Positions 57,019 to 64,000 of a stretch of DNA of 64,000 nt are shown here, piece after piece; position 1 is the stretch's first letter; the number at the start of each line of letters is the position of its first letter. The position numbers and the translations under genes were made by a program. The stretch spans positions 4,154,001 through 4,218,000 of the forward strand of contig NC_015572.1 of NCBI RefSeq assembly GCF_000214665.1, in the 5' to 3' direction. Below the pieces are notes generated by a model, which saw only the letters and a list, made by a program, of their open reading frames with translations, made no database searches and was not told the origin of the DNA. Source of the stretch: Methylomonas methanica MC09 (GTDB lineage Bacteria > Pseudomonadota > Gammaproteobacteria > Methylococcales > Methylomonadaceae).

Positions 57019-57515
57019 TCGACCTCGCCCGCCAACAGCGCCCGCACCTTTTTTTGCAGAATCAGCAAGGCAGCGGCTTCAGCCAGCGCTTTGTCCTTAC
57101 GGTTGAGTTCGCGTTCCAGACGCTGATTTTCGGCTTTTAAAGTGCGCAGTGTCTGGCTGTCATTGCCGCCTGAACGGGCGCTGGTGACGGCACAAAAATC
57201 GCTTTTCCACTGCGCGAGTTGATGAGCAAATAGCCCACGTTGCCGACACCAGGCATTCAATGCCTCGCCGGATATACCATGGCTTTCATGGAGGGCCAGT
57301 AAACGCTCTTCGGGGAGCCAATCTTGAGGGCGCTTGCCCACGTTTGGGCTTGACGTATCGGTGGGTGTGCTGCTTTTCATCCAGTTTTTTAAGGTATGTA
57401 TGCTGAGGTTAGATTCGTCGGCAATGTCTTGAATGGTTCGTTTTCCACGATTGTAGACTTTTGCCAGAGCTTGCTCTCTGAACTCGTCAGAATACTGCTT
57501 TTTCGGGGTAATCAT
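57015..57515 (-). CDS. IS3-family transposase OrfA (DNA-binding)
   Basis: A 166-residue protein with an N-terminal helix-turn-helix (YSDEFREQALAKVYNRGKRT, ESNLSIHTLKNWMKSS) and a C-terminal leucine-zipper-like coiled coil (RTLKAENQRLERELNRKDKA) as usual for OrfA. It is longer than common OrfA proteins (about 100 residues) because of a middle region. It lies directly upstream of orfB. Confidence 0.88.
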   Translation of the reverse strand: MITPKKQYSDEFREQALAKVYNRGKRTIQDIADESNLSIHTLKNWMKSSTPTDTSSPNVGKRPQDWLPEERLLALHESHGISGEALNAWCRQRGLFAHQLAQWKSDFCAVTSARSGGNDSQTLRTLKAENQRLERELNRKDKALAEAAALLILQKKVRALLAGEVE

Positions 57516-57810
57516 TTTCTAATCTCAAATTTAAGGCGTTCTAAAAATTTGAGGCGACAACCATTGTGACGCAGGGGGATGCGGGCTTGCGGCAAAGGTG
57601 TTTCCGACCAATCGATCTGAAGCAAGTCGCGATGGATGGGAAAACGGGCTACCTTGAGTTGGTAGTTCAGGCTACGAGCCTGCCGATCCGCCTGTTCGGC
57701 GGCGATCTTCCGGTATCACGGGTTTTTGCTGGCTACCGTATTCGGCTTGCCATTCGTTCCAGGCCGCCGCCATGCCGTACAGATGGAGCGTTTTGAGCTG
57801 TAGGGAACGA

Positions 57811-59331
57811 TCAATGGACATGACGTGCACTCCGTAACGCATCGTAACGGCTGCAATCGGCCAGCGGTTCGACAGCCAGTGTCGGCAATGAGGTAACGGA
57901 TTCATCCAGGGCTTTAGGCCTGGTGTCTTCCGTGAGACGGCGCATTTCATTGAGCACAATGGCCGCGCTGATGACGCCGGTTTGCAAGGTGAGATCGCAA
58001 GCCACTTCCAAGGCATCCAGACCCGCATCGCCGAGGTCTCTGGCCATCAACAGCAGGTCGACAAAGGCTCTATCGCCTTTATCCTGTTTGAGAATCCGGT
58101 TGCGCACCACCTTGATTGGTATCGGCAAATCCCAGGTCACAAACGGCGCACCGTGGCGCAAGGCACCCGGTTTTTTCTCCAGCACCGGTAGATAGTGCCA
58201 GGGGTCGCAGATCAGTTGGTCACGCCCGAAGCGGCGCTCATGCTCGGCAATGACCTGGCCCTCGGCGACGATGCGCACCCGGTCAGCCGTTAAACGTACC
58301 GAAACGGCTTGATTAGCCCATTGTGCGGGCACACTGTAACGATTGCGATCGATGCGGATCAAACACAATGAGCTCACACGTCGCATCGATTCCACGTAGC
58401 CATCGAACATGGCTTTAACCGGCATCAGCAACGGTTGCTCTTCCGCAAAACAATCGGCGGTGGTCCGCGAAGGTTGATCGGGATGCGACCGGGACGCCAA
58501 CTCCCTGCAACGTTGGGCCAACCAGGCGTTGAGTTCGGCAAAATCGGCAAACTTTGGTGTCGGCGTGAATAGCCATTCGCTGATATTGCCGACCTGATTT
58601 TCGACCTGGCCTTTTTCCCAACCTGATTCCGGCGTGCAAGCCACCGGCTCAAACAAGTAATGATTGGCCAAGGTCAAAAAACGCCGGTTAAAGCGGCGTT
58701 CCTTGCCCACGAATATCGCATCCACCACCGTTTTCAGGTTGTCGTAAACCATGCGTTTCGGCACACCGCCGAAGAAGGTAAAGGCTTGATTATGGGCGTC
58801 CAACACCATCTCTTGTGTTTCCCGTGGATAAGCCACTACGAACATCTGTCGACTGTAACTTAGTCGGAAATGAGCGACTTTCACCACCTGCTCCACACCA
58901 CCGATGACGGCTCTTTCATGACTCCAGTCGAATTGACAGGTCTCACCCGCCGGAAATAACAACGGCACGAAGGCTTGTTTAATCGATGGACTCGCAGAAC
59001 GCGATGCTTTCCAGGCTTTCACATAACGCTGCACCGCACTGTAACCGCCGACATAACCTTCGGCTTGCAGACATTCATACAAGCGTTGGGCGGTGCGTTT
59101 ACACTTTTTGCCGGGTAAGGTCGCATCGGTTTCCAACCACGTCCTCAGTTGCTCGATAAAAGCTCCCAGTTTCAAATAGGGTTGGTGTTGCCGGGTAGGA
59201 TAGACGGGCTCTTCGACCGTTTTGAGGTGCTTGCGAATCGTGGGACGGGATAACTTGAACTGCTTCGCCAAGTCGCTGATGGTGACGTGCTCAACAAAAT
59301 GCAGTCGCCTGATTTCGGGTATGACATCCAT
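57811..59331 (-). CDS. istA: IS21 transposase IstA (copy B)
   Basis: A transposase of about 506 residues. The start ATG 59331 has GGAG eight bases before it; the frame is open to 59370 without a ribosome site. A helix-turn-helix (TISDLAKQFKLSRPTIRKHL) precedes the DDE core, with acidic residues in ETCQFDWSHERA, RMVYDNLKTVVDAI and SGWEKGQVENQVGN. It appears intact and overlaps istB by eleven bases. It is only distantly similar to IstA of copy A. Confidence 0.92.
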   Translation of the reverse strand: MDVIPEIRRLHFVEHVTISDLAKQFKLSRPTIRKHLKTVEEPVYPTRQHQPYLKLGAFIEQLRTWLETDATLPGKKCKRTAQRLYECLQAEGYVGGYSAVQRYVKAWKASRSASPSIKQAFVPLLFPAGETCQFDWSHERAVIGGVEQVVKVAHFRLSYSRQMFVVAYPRETQEMVLDAHNQAFTFFGGVPKRMVYDNLKTVVDAIFVGKERRFNRRFLTLANHYLFEPVACTPESGWEKGQVENQVGNISEWLFTPTPKFADFAELNAWLAQRCRELASRSHPDQPSRTTADCFAEEQPLLMPVKAMFDGYVESMRRVSSLCLIRIDRNRYSVPAQWANQAVSVRLTADRVRIVAEGQVIAEHERRFGRDQLICDPWHYLPVLEKKPGALRHGAPFVTWDLPIPIKVVRNRILKQDKGDRAFVDLLLMARDLGDAGLDALEVACDLTLQTGVISAAIVLNEMRRLTEDTRPKALDESVTSLPTLAVEPLADCSRYDALRSARHVH

Positions 59332-59447
59332 TTTTATCACTCCAGGGTTCTCCGGCAAAAAGCCGGGCATTAAACAACCTGGGGTGGAAACTTTTCAACG
59401 CCCTTTTCCCCAGGACCCTGGAAAGTTTTGCACGCCGTTTTGCACAT

Positions 59448-59774
59448 AGCAACCCGGAAAGACTTAAGAAGAACGTACTAATTGCGTTCATTATTACCTT
59501 AGTACCAATTCAGGCTTACGGTTTTGGCAAAATGAATGCCTATAAAATCAAAGACGGGATTGAGTTCATGTATATCGAGAACAAAATTCCCGACAGCAAG
59601 GAAGTTGAACAGACAAACTTTCGATATCTGGGAAAAGTTGGAAGCGATATTTTTATTTATTCAGCTAACGACAGCGAAATAATCATTATCAATCAATCCT
59701 CGCTATATCCATTACGGATGAAAGAGAGTCACATTCACGAGCAACCTAAAACAGAGGCCGAAAAAGAGTCTTAA
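59448..59774 (+). pseudogene. Small exported protein gene that has lost its start at the IS21 end
   Basis: From the IS21 right end the frame is open and encodes SNPERLKKNVLIAFIITLVP then IQAYGFG, which looks like a signal peptide with basic start and Ala-rich exit, but contains no ATG. The first ATG, at 59532, falls after the hydrophobic segment and would give an 80-residue remainder. I infer that the IS replaced the start codon. The mature part (EFMYIENKIPDSKEVEQTNF, later NDSEIIIINQSSLYP) is not a family I recognise. Confidence 0.55.
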
Positions 59775-59814
59775 TGTTTTTCAAAAAAAGTGGACACTTT
59801 ATGGACAAGGCAAT

Positions 59815-59847
59815 AAAAAAGGCTTAGGCATTTCTACCTAAGCCTTT
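59815..59847 (-). terminator. Rho-independent terminator of the tRNA-Thr/alpha operon
   Basis: AAGGCTTAGG (59819-59828) pairs with CCTAAGCCTT (59837-59846) around an eight-base loop. On the minus strand it is followed by a U run (A run 59815-59820 on the plus strand). It lies just downstream of tRNA-Thr and should end transcripts of the ribosomal-protein operon. Confidence 0.9.
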
Positions 59848-59855
59848 GATTTATA

Positions 59856-59931
59856 TGGAGCTGGTGATGGGACTCGAACCCGCGACCGGCTGATTACAAA
59901 TCAGCTGCTCTACCAACTGAGCTACACCAGC
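59856..59931 (-). tRNA. tRNA-Thr (anticodon UGU)
   Basis: On the minus strand GCTGGTG at the 5' end pairs with CACCAGC before TCCA, so CCA is encoded. The D arm is GCTCAGTTGGTAGAGC, the anticodon stem is GCTGA/TCAGC with loop TTTGTAA, giving anticodon UGU for threonine (ACA). The T arm contains GGTTCGAGTCC; its outer pairs (G-U and a C-A mismatch) are weak. It follows rplQ by 21 bases and shares its terminator. Confidence 0.93.
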
Positions 59932-59952
59932 AATTAATTAATATCTTTTGAT

Positions 59953-60315
59953 TTATTGGGCTCTATCGACCAGTTCAACATACGCCATTGGGGCATCGTC
60001 ACCTGATCTATACCCGCATTTGATAATTCTTAAATAGCCGCCTTGTCTTTCTTTATATCTAGGACCCAGGTCGTTGAATAGCTTTGTTACAACCTCTCTG
60101 TCCCGCAGCTTTGAAAACGCATGGCGTCTTTTCGCTACCGAATCTTCTTTAGATAAAGTGATCAAAGGCTCTGCCATCATACGCAATTCTTTTGCTTTAG
60201 GCAATGTTGTTTTGATCAGTTCATGCTTGAATAAGGAGCAAGCCATATTGCTGAATAATGCACTTCTGTGGCTGCTATTTTTATTTAATTGTCTACCTGA
60301 TTTACGATGTCTCAT
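59953..60315 (-). CDS. rplQ: 50S ribosomal protein L17
   Basis: A 120-residue large-subunit protein. The N-terminal [20 protein letters not shown] and the central [20 protein letters not shown] with [20 protein letters not shown] are characteristic. It is the last protein gene of the alpha operon, 15 bases after rpoA and 21 bases before tRNA-Thr. Confidence 0.98.
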   Translation of the reverse strand: MRHRKSGRQLNKNSSHRSALFSNMACSLFKHELIKTTLPKAKELRMMAEPLITLSKEDSVAKRRHAFSKLRDREVVTKLFNDLGPRYKERQGGYLRIIKCGYRSGDDAPMAYVELVDRAQ

Positions 60316-60330
60316 TTCTATTTGCCTTGT

Positions 60331-61338
60331 TTATATACCGATTTGGGATTGATCTACCAGATTTTCTGGTGGCCAGTTTTCAAGCCTCATACCCAAAGAC
60401 AAGCCTTTTATAGCAAGTATATCTTTAATTTCAGTAAGAGATTTCTTTCCTAAATTGGGTGTTCGTAATAACTCCACTTCAGTCCTTTGAATCAAATCGC
60501 CGATGTAGAAAATATTCTCCGCTTTAAGGCAATTAGCCGAACGCACTGTCAACTCAAGATCGTCAACCGGTCTTAACAAGATAGGATCGAAAGCCTCTTC
60601 CTCAACCACATTTTCTTCAGGCATTTGCTCCTTGACTTTCTCAAAATCAACAAAGACTGATAGTTGATCATGCAGTATGGAAGCCGCTAACTTTATTACC
60701 GCTTCGGGATCAACAGTACCGTTCGTCTCAAGCTCGACAACAAGCTTATCGAGGTTGGTTCTTTGCTCAACGCGAGTGGTTTCAACGTGATACGCTACTT
60801 TAACAATTGGGCTGAACGCGGCATCTACCATTAAAACACCTACCGGAGTGTCATCCATCTGTTCTTTTCTCACTGCAGCGGGAATATATCCACGACCACG
60901 CTCGATCTTGATTTTGATGTCGAGCTGCTTATCTTGGGTAAGATTCGCGATAACAAGGCCTGGATTGATAATTTCGACACTGCTAGTGACTTCAATGTCC
61001 GCAGCAGTAACACTACCTATTCCAGACTTTGATAAGGTCAACGTAACTTCATCTTTACCATGCAAAATGACAGATAGTTTTTTTAGATTCAACAGGATGT
61101 CGATAACATCTTCCTGAACACCTTCAATAGTCGTGTACTCATGCAAGACGCCGGCTATCGAAACTTCCGTAACAGCACAACCAGGTATTGAGGACAGCAT
61201 AACTCTACGAAGAGCGTTACCTAATGAGTGACCATAGCCACGCTCTAGGGGCTCAATGACGATTCTTGAATGGTTTGCTGTATGGCTAACTACTTCAACT
61301 AATTTTGGCTTTAACAAACCCGCAATAGAACTCTGCAT
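60331..61338 (-). CDS. rpoA: DNA-directed RNA polymerase subunit alpha
   Basis: A 335-residue subunit that starts polymerase assembly and, through its C-terminal domain, contacts UP elements and activators. The N-terminal domain has [20 protein letters not shown] and GRGYIPA; the linker leads to the C-terminal domain with [20 protein letters not shown] and [18 protein letters not shown]. Length is normal. It lies between rpsD and rplQ. Confidence 0.99.
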   Translation of the reverse strand: MQSSIAGLLKPKLVEVVSHTANHSRIVIEPLERGYGHSLGNALRRVMLSSIPGCAVTEVSIAGVLHEYTTIEGVQEDVIDILLNLKKLSVILHGKDEVTLTLSKSGIGSVTAADIEVTSSVEIINPGLVIANLTQDKQLDIKIKIERGRGYIPAAVRKEQMDDTPVGVLMVDAAFSPIVKVAYHVETTRVEQRTNLDKLVVELETNGTVDPEAVIKLAASILHDQLSVFVDFEKVKEQMPEENVVEEEAFDPILLRPVDDLELTVRSANCLKAENIFYIGDLIQRTEVELLRTPNLGKKSLTEIKDILAIKGLSLGMRLENWPPENLVDQSQIGI

Positions 61339-61354
61339 ACCTTAATCCGACTAA

Positions 61355-61975
61355 TTACTTAGAATAGAGCTCGACAACTAATTGCTCATTGATCTCTGAC
61401 CCCAAATCCACGCGATCCGGCAGAGATTTAAACGTGCCGCTCATTTCTTTTGGGTTAACTTCAACCCATTGCGGGAATCCATATTGCTCAGCAACAACCA
61501 ACGCTTCTTTGATTCGCTGCTGGTTTTTAGCCTTTTCACGAAGAGAGACTGTGTCGCCTGCAACCACTTGGTAAGAGGGAATGTTAATCAGCTGACCATT
61601 GACGACTATTGCTTTATGAGAAACCAATTGCCGCGCTTCAGCACGTGTCGAAGCAAAGCCCATTCTATAAACAACGTTGTCTAAACGCGACTCAAGGAAG
61701 TTTAGAAGGTTCTGACCGGTCGCACCTTTTTGTAAATCAGCGGCTTTATAATAGTTTCTAAACTGTTTTTCCAAAACGCCGTAGATTCTGCGCAGTCTTT
61801 GTTTCGCTCTTAACTGCAATGCGTAGTCAGAATTTCTGGTGCGCTTCGCACCGTGCTGACCAGGCCGCTGATCTAACTTACATTTACTTTCTAGCGACTT
61901 ACCTCTGCTCTTAAGAAATAAGTCTGTTCCTTCTCTACGACTTAACTTGCAGACGGGTCCAAGATATCTTGCCAT
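61355..61975 (-). CDS. rpsD: 30S ribosomal protein S4
   Basis: A 206-residue small-subunit protein that nucleates 30S assembly. Signatures are [40 protein letters not shown] and an S4-type RNA-binding domain ([20 protein letters not shown]). In E. coli S4 represses the alpha operon by binding its leader; such an element would lie upstream of rpsM and is not clearly visible here. It lacks the zinc-binding cysteines of some S4 forms. Confidence 0.99.
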   Translation of the reverse strand: MARYLGPVCKLSRREGTDLFLKSRGKSLESKCKLDQRPGQHGAKRTRNSDYALQLRAKQRLRRIYGVLEKQFRNYYKAADLQKGATGQNLLNFLESRLDNVVYRMGFASTRAEARQLVSHKAIVVNGQLINIPSYQVVAGDTVSLREKAKNQQRIKEALVVAEQYGFPQWVEVNPKEMSGTFKSLPDRVDLGSEINEQLVVELYSK

Positions 61976-61992
61976 TTTTTACTCCAAAACCT

Positions 61993-62379
61993 TTATACGC
62001 GACGCTTTTTAGGCGGACGACAACCATTGTGTGGAATAGGTGTAACATCCACAATATTAGAAATTTTAAAGCCCATACTATTCAATGAGCGCACTGCCGA
62101 CTCTCTTCCCGGCCCAGGACCTTTGATCATTACATCAAGATTTTTCATGCCGTATTCTTGGGCAACTATACCTGCCTTTTCAGCTGCGACCTGCGCAGCG
62201 AAAGGGGTACTTTTTCTTGAACCTCTAAAGCCAGAACCACCCGAGGTAGCCCAGGAGAGGGCGTTCCCTTTTCTATCAGTGATTGTCACAATGGTATTAT
62301 TAAAAGAAGCGTGAACATGGGCGATACCATCGGCCACTTCTTTTTTTATGCGTTTTTTAACACGGTTTTGGGTTGCCAT
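61993..62379 (-). CDS. rpsK: 30S ribosomal protein S11
   Basis: A 128-residue platform protein. Signatures are [40 protein letters not shown] and the C-terminal [18 protein letters not shown]. It sits between rpsM and rpsD in the standard order, with the usual short gaps. Confidence 0.99.
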   Translation of the reverse strand: MATQNRVKKRIKKEVADGIAHVHASFNNTIVTITDRKGNALSWATSGGSGFRGSRKSTPFAAQVAAEKAGIVAQEYGMKNLDVMIKGPGPGRESAVRSLNSMGFKISNIVDVTPIPHNGCRPPKKRRV

Positions 62380-62400
62380 TAACTTGCCTTTTTAAAAACT

Positions 62401-62757
62401 TTATTTTGTAACTGGTTTTCTAGGGCCTTTACGGGTCCTTGCATTTGTTCTTGTGCGCTGCCCTCTTAACGGCAGCCCTCTTCTATGCCTAATACCTCGA
62501 TAGCATCCAAGATCCATTAATCGTTTGATATTCATTGAGACTTCACGTCGCAAATCACCCTCCACAGTCATAGTGGCGATAACCTTGCGAATATTTTCAA
62601 CTTGATCTTCGGTTAATTCTTTGATCTTTACGGTAGTTTGTATGCCAACCTTAGCGCAGATAAGCCGTGCCGTCTGCCTTCCAATTCCGTATATAGCAGT
62701 CAATGCAATTTCTGCGTGCTTATGATCAGCTACGTTAATACCGGCTATACGAGCCAT
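62401..62757 (-). CDS. rpsM: 30S ribosomal protein S13
   Basis: A 118-residue head protein of the small subunit. The start [20 protein letters not shown] and the basic end [20 protein letters not shown] are typical. It begins the rpsM-rpsK-rpsD-rpoA-rplQ block and is separated from rpmJ by about 70 bases, where a leader could form. Confidence 0.99.
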   Translation of the reverse strand: MARIAGINVADHKHAEIALTAIYGIGRQTARLICAKVGIQTTVKIKELTEDQVENIRKVIATMTVEGDLRREVSMNIKRLMDLGCYRGIRHRRGLPLRGQRTRTNARTRKGPRKPVTK

Positions 62758-62826
62758 CCAGATACTCCTAAAGTTTGATTCTTAAGTTAATCGAGAATTA
62801 TAACATCATTCTTAAAAAAAACAAAA

Positions 62827-62940
62827 TTAACCTTGACGTTGTTTGTGCCGGCCATCTTTACAGATTACCCTTACAACGCCACTTCTCTTAATGATTTTGC
62901 AATTTTTGCAAATTGGCTTTATAGATGCGCGTACTTTCAC
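62827..62940 (-). CDS. rpmJ: 50S ribosomal protein L36
   Basis: A 37-residue protein from a GTG start with AAGGAG six bases ahead. The sequence starts [20 protein letters not shown] and ends [13 protein letters not shown], with the zinc-ribbon residues C11, C14, C27 and a following His, so this is the zinc-containing type. It lies between secY and rpsM as is usual. Confidence 0.97.
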   Translation of the reverse strand: MKVRASIKPICKNCKIIKRSGVVRVICKDGRHKQRQG

Positions 62941-62960
62941 GGCAAACTCCTTATATTAGA

Positions 62961-64000
62961 TTAATTTCTTTTTAAATTCGCTTTTTTCATTAAGCTTTCA
63001 TATTGCTGAGACATCAAATGAGTTTGCATCTGAGATATAAAATCCATAACAACCACAACGATAATCAACAGGGAAGTGCCGCCGAATGAAAACGGTACGT
63101 TCCAATATACAATTAAAAACTCAGGAAGTAAGCAAATCAACGTTATGTAAATAGCACCTACCAGGGTTAATCGCGTCATAACCTTGTCTATATACGCCGT
63201 TGTCTGCACACCCGGCCGAATACCCGGCAAGTACGCCCCTGATTTTTTTAGATTCTCCGCTGTCTCTTTGGAATTAAAAACCAACGCCGTATAAAAAAAG
63301 CAGAAAAATATAATTGCCAGCGCATAAAACATTACATACACCGGCTGCCCAGGAGACAGTACTGTAGATATATCCTGCAACCACGCAAAACCGTCTACGT
63401 TACCAAACCAGCCGGCAATTGTCGCCGGAAAAAGTATAATACTGGAGGCAAATATCGGCGGTATAACACCCGCCATATTGAGTTTAAGCGGTAAAAACGA
63501 AGTTTGGCCGGCGTATACTTTATTGCCTTGCTGACGCTTAGGATAGTTGATTGTTATTCTACGCTGAGCTCGCTCTACAAAGACCACAATACCGGTGACG
63601 ACTATTGAGATAGCAAACAGCAAGATAATAAACGCACTATTCATCTCACCCGTTCTTGCTAACTCCAGCGTCCCGCCGATTGCCGAAGGTAACCCAGAAA
63701 CGATACCTGCAAAGATAATTAAGGATATACCGTTTCCAATCCCTCTTTCAGTAACCTGCTCCCCAAGCCACATCAAAAATATTGTGCCAGTAACCAAGGT
63801 GAGAGTTGTCACAATAATAAAAGCCAAACCGGGATTTATTACTACGGACATACCTCCCGCCGTTTGGTTTTGGAGGGCAATTGATATACCGATCGACTGA
63901 AACATTGCCAGAACAACAGTAGCATATCTGGTAAATTGCGTAATCTTTCTGCGACCAGATTCGCCTTCTTTCTTCATTTGCTCCATTGCAGGCACTACAA
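62961..64000 (-). CDS. secY: Protein translocase subunit SecY, N-terminus outside the window
   Basis: The C-terminal 346 or so residues of SecY, the channel of the Sec translocon, with about eight of ten membrane helices. Segments such as [40 protein letters not shown] and [20 protein letters not shown] are diagnostic. The frame is open to the right edge, so the first 90 or so residues are missing. rpmJ follows 20 bases downstream. Confidence 0.98.
   Translation of the reverse strand, partial: VVPAMEQMKKEGESGRRKITQFTRYATVVLAMFQSIGISIALQNQTAGGMSVVINPGLAFIIVTTLTLVTGTIFLMWLGEQVTERGIGNGISLIIFAGIVSGLPSAIGGTLELARTGEMNSAFIILLFAISIVVTGIVVFVERAQRRITINYPKRQQGNKVYAGQTSFLPLKLNMAGVIPPIFASSIILFPATIAGWFGNVDGFAWLQDISTVLSPGQPVYVMFYALAIIFFCFFYTALVFNSKETAENLKKSGAYLPGIRPGVQTTAYIDKVMTRLTLVGAIYITLICLLPEFLIVYWNVPFSFGGTSLLIIVVVVMDFISQMQTHLMSQQYESLMKKANLKRN

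Larger units (their letters stand above)
55896..57577 (-). mobile_element. IS3-family insertion sequence inside istB
   Basis: A two-gene element lies within istB of IS21 copy B. An inverted GTTGTCGCCTC core is found at 55913-55923 and 57551-57561. GATGC occurs at 55891-55895 and 57578-57582, each 17 bases outside the core, which fits a 5-bp target duplication with imperfect outer ends. The host gene reads ...ARI on one side and IEQLA... on the other, as expected for such an insertion. Exact termini are inferred. Confidence 0.75.
55402..57821 (-). pseudogene. istB: IS21 helper ATPase IstB (copy B), split by insertion and a deletion
   Basis: The 5' part starts at ATG 57821 (MSIDRSLQLKTLHLYGMAAA), overlapping istA by eleven bases. 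After about 36 residues the frame shifts: the family sequence resumes as IAAEQADRQARSLNYQLKVA in another frame, so some bases are missing. It then stops at ...ETPLPQARI near 57580, where the IS3-family element interrupts. The 3' part resumes at [20 protein letters not shown] near 55895 and contains Walker [10 protein letters not shown] and [20 protein letters not shown] to the normal end at 55402. The gene has at least two lesions and cannot make full-length IstB. Confidence 0.85.
55338..59446 (-). mobile_element. IS21-family insertion sequence (copy B), interrupted by an IS3-family element
   Basis: The left end reads TGTCAAACGGC from 55338 and the right end, read inward, TGTGCAAAACGGC from 59446. 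An internal repeat TTGAAAAGTTTCCAC is present at both sides (about 55350-55364 and, inverted, 59384-59398), in keeping with the multiple terminal repeats of IS21. It contains istA (intact) and an istB split by another element. Its sequence differs clearly from copy A, so the two are separate acquisitions. The ends are set by eye and may be off by a few bases. Confidence 0.8.

Noticed and set aside
49328..59798. AAGTGGACACT present at 49328-49338 and 59788-59798, bracketing the accessory region as a direct repeat
   Set aside because: Many 11-base words recur by chance in 64 kb, and the surrounding bases do not match; not enough to call attachment sites.

Overview
The window looks like a gammaproteobacterial chromosome, most likely from a Methylomonas-like aerobic methanotroph. 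The strongest clue is the crtN - aldehyde dehydrogenase - crtNb order of a C30 carotenoid cluster (43.0-47.6 kb), which matches the pathway described for Methylomonas sp. 16a. Supporting clues are draT/draG (control of nitrogenase), a full gammaproteobacterial EF-P lysylation set, ZipA, and a standard alpha ribosomal-protein operon. The assignment rests on remembered protein families; no search was run.

Layout. 0-9.5 kb: tail of a hybrid histidine kinase with a REC-GGDEF regulator, then a split partner-switching module (RsbU-like phosphatase on one strand, STAS antagonist and RsbW-like kinase on the other) interleaved with a ThDP-dependent 2-oxo-acid decarboxylase and a short NAD-glutamate dehydrogenase. 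9.5-19.1 kb: TonB-dependent receptor, RNase D, a 1366-residue MASE1-PAS-GGDEF-EAL protein, and two metal transporters (GDT1/UPF0016 and ZIP). 19.2-22.0 kb: epmA-efp divergent from epmB. 22.1-28.8 kb: a large hybrid histidine kinase with its own REC-GGDEF partner, paralogous to the pair at the left edge; a TauE/SafE/DsbD_2-type membrane protein; a one-piece sigma-54 activator. 28.8-39.9 kb, all minus strand: PP2C phosphatase, pdxJ, recO, era, rnc, DUF4845 gene, lepB, lepA, zipA, smc. 40.1-42.9 kb: an orphan guanyl-specific RNase, draG, draT, a DCC-family protein. 43.0-48.7 kb: carotenoid operon and a secreted protein with a PEP-CTERM-like tail.

48.8-59.8 kb is an accessory region made largely of mobile DNA: an IS66-type tnpA fragment, two small ORFs, an IS21 element whose istB carries an in-frame amber codon, an AT-rich pair (SGNH hydrolase and acyltransferase 3), relics of a REP-associated transposase and of an ANTAR regulator, and a second IS21 element whose istB is broken by an IS3-family insertion. 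Directly beyond it a small exported-protein gene has lost its start at the IS21 end. The region stops at the terminator of tRNA-Thr, which follows rplQ at the end of the secY-rpmJ-rpsM-rpsK-rpsD-rpoA-rplQ operon.

Taken together, the left half is rich in signalling (four c-di-GMP-type proteins or kinase partners, a partner-switch module, PP2C phosphatases), the middle is conserved housekeeping, and the right holds carotenoid synthesis, an insertion hot spot and core translation genes. The items I find most worth following are the partner-switch genes wrapped around two metabolic enzymes, the orphan RNase with an intact catalytic set, the nine-copy heptamer between recO and pdxJ, and the nested insertion sequences.
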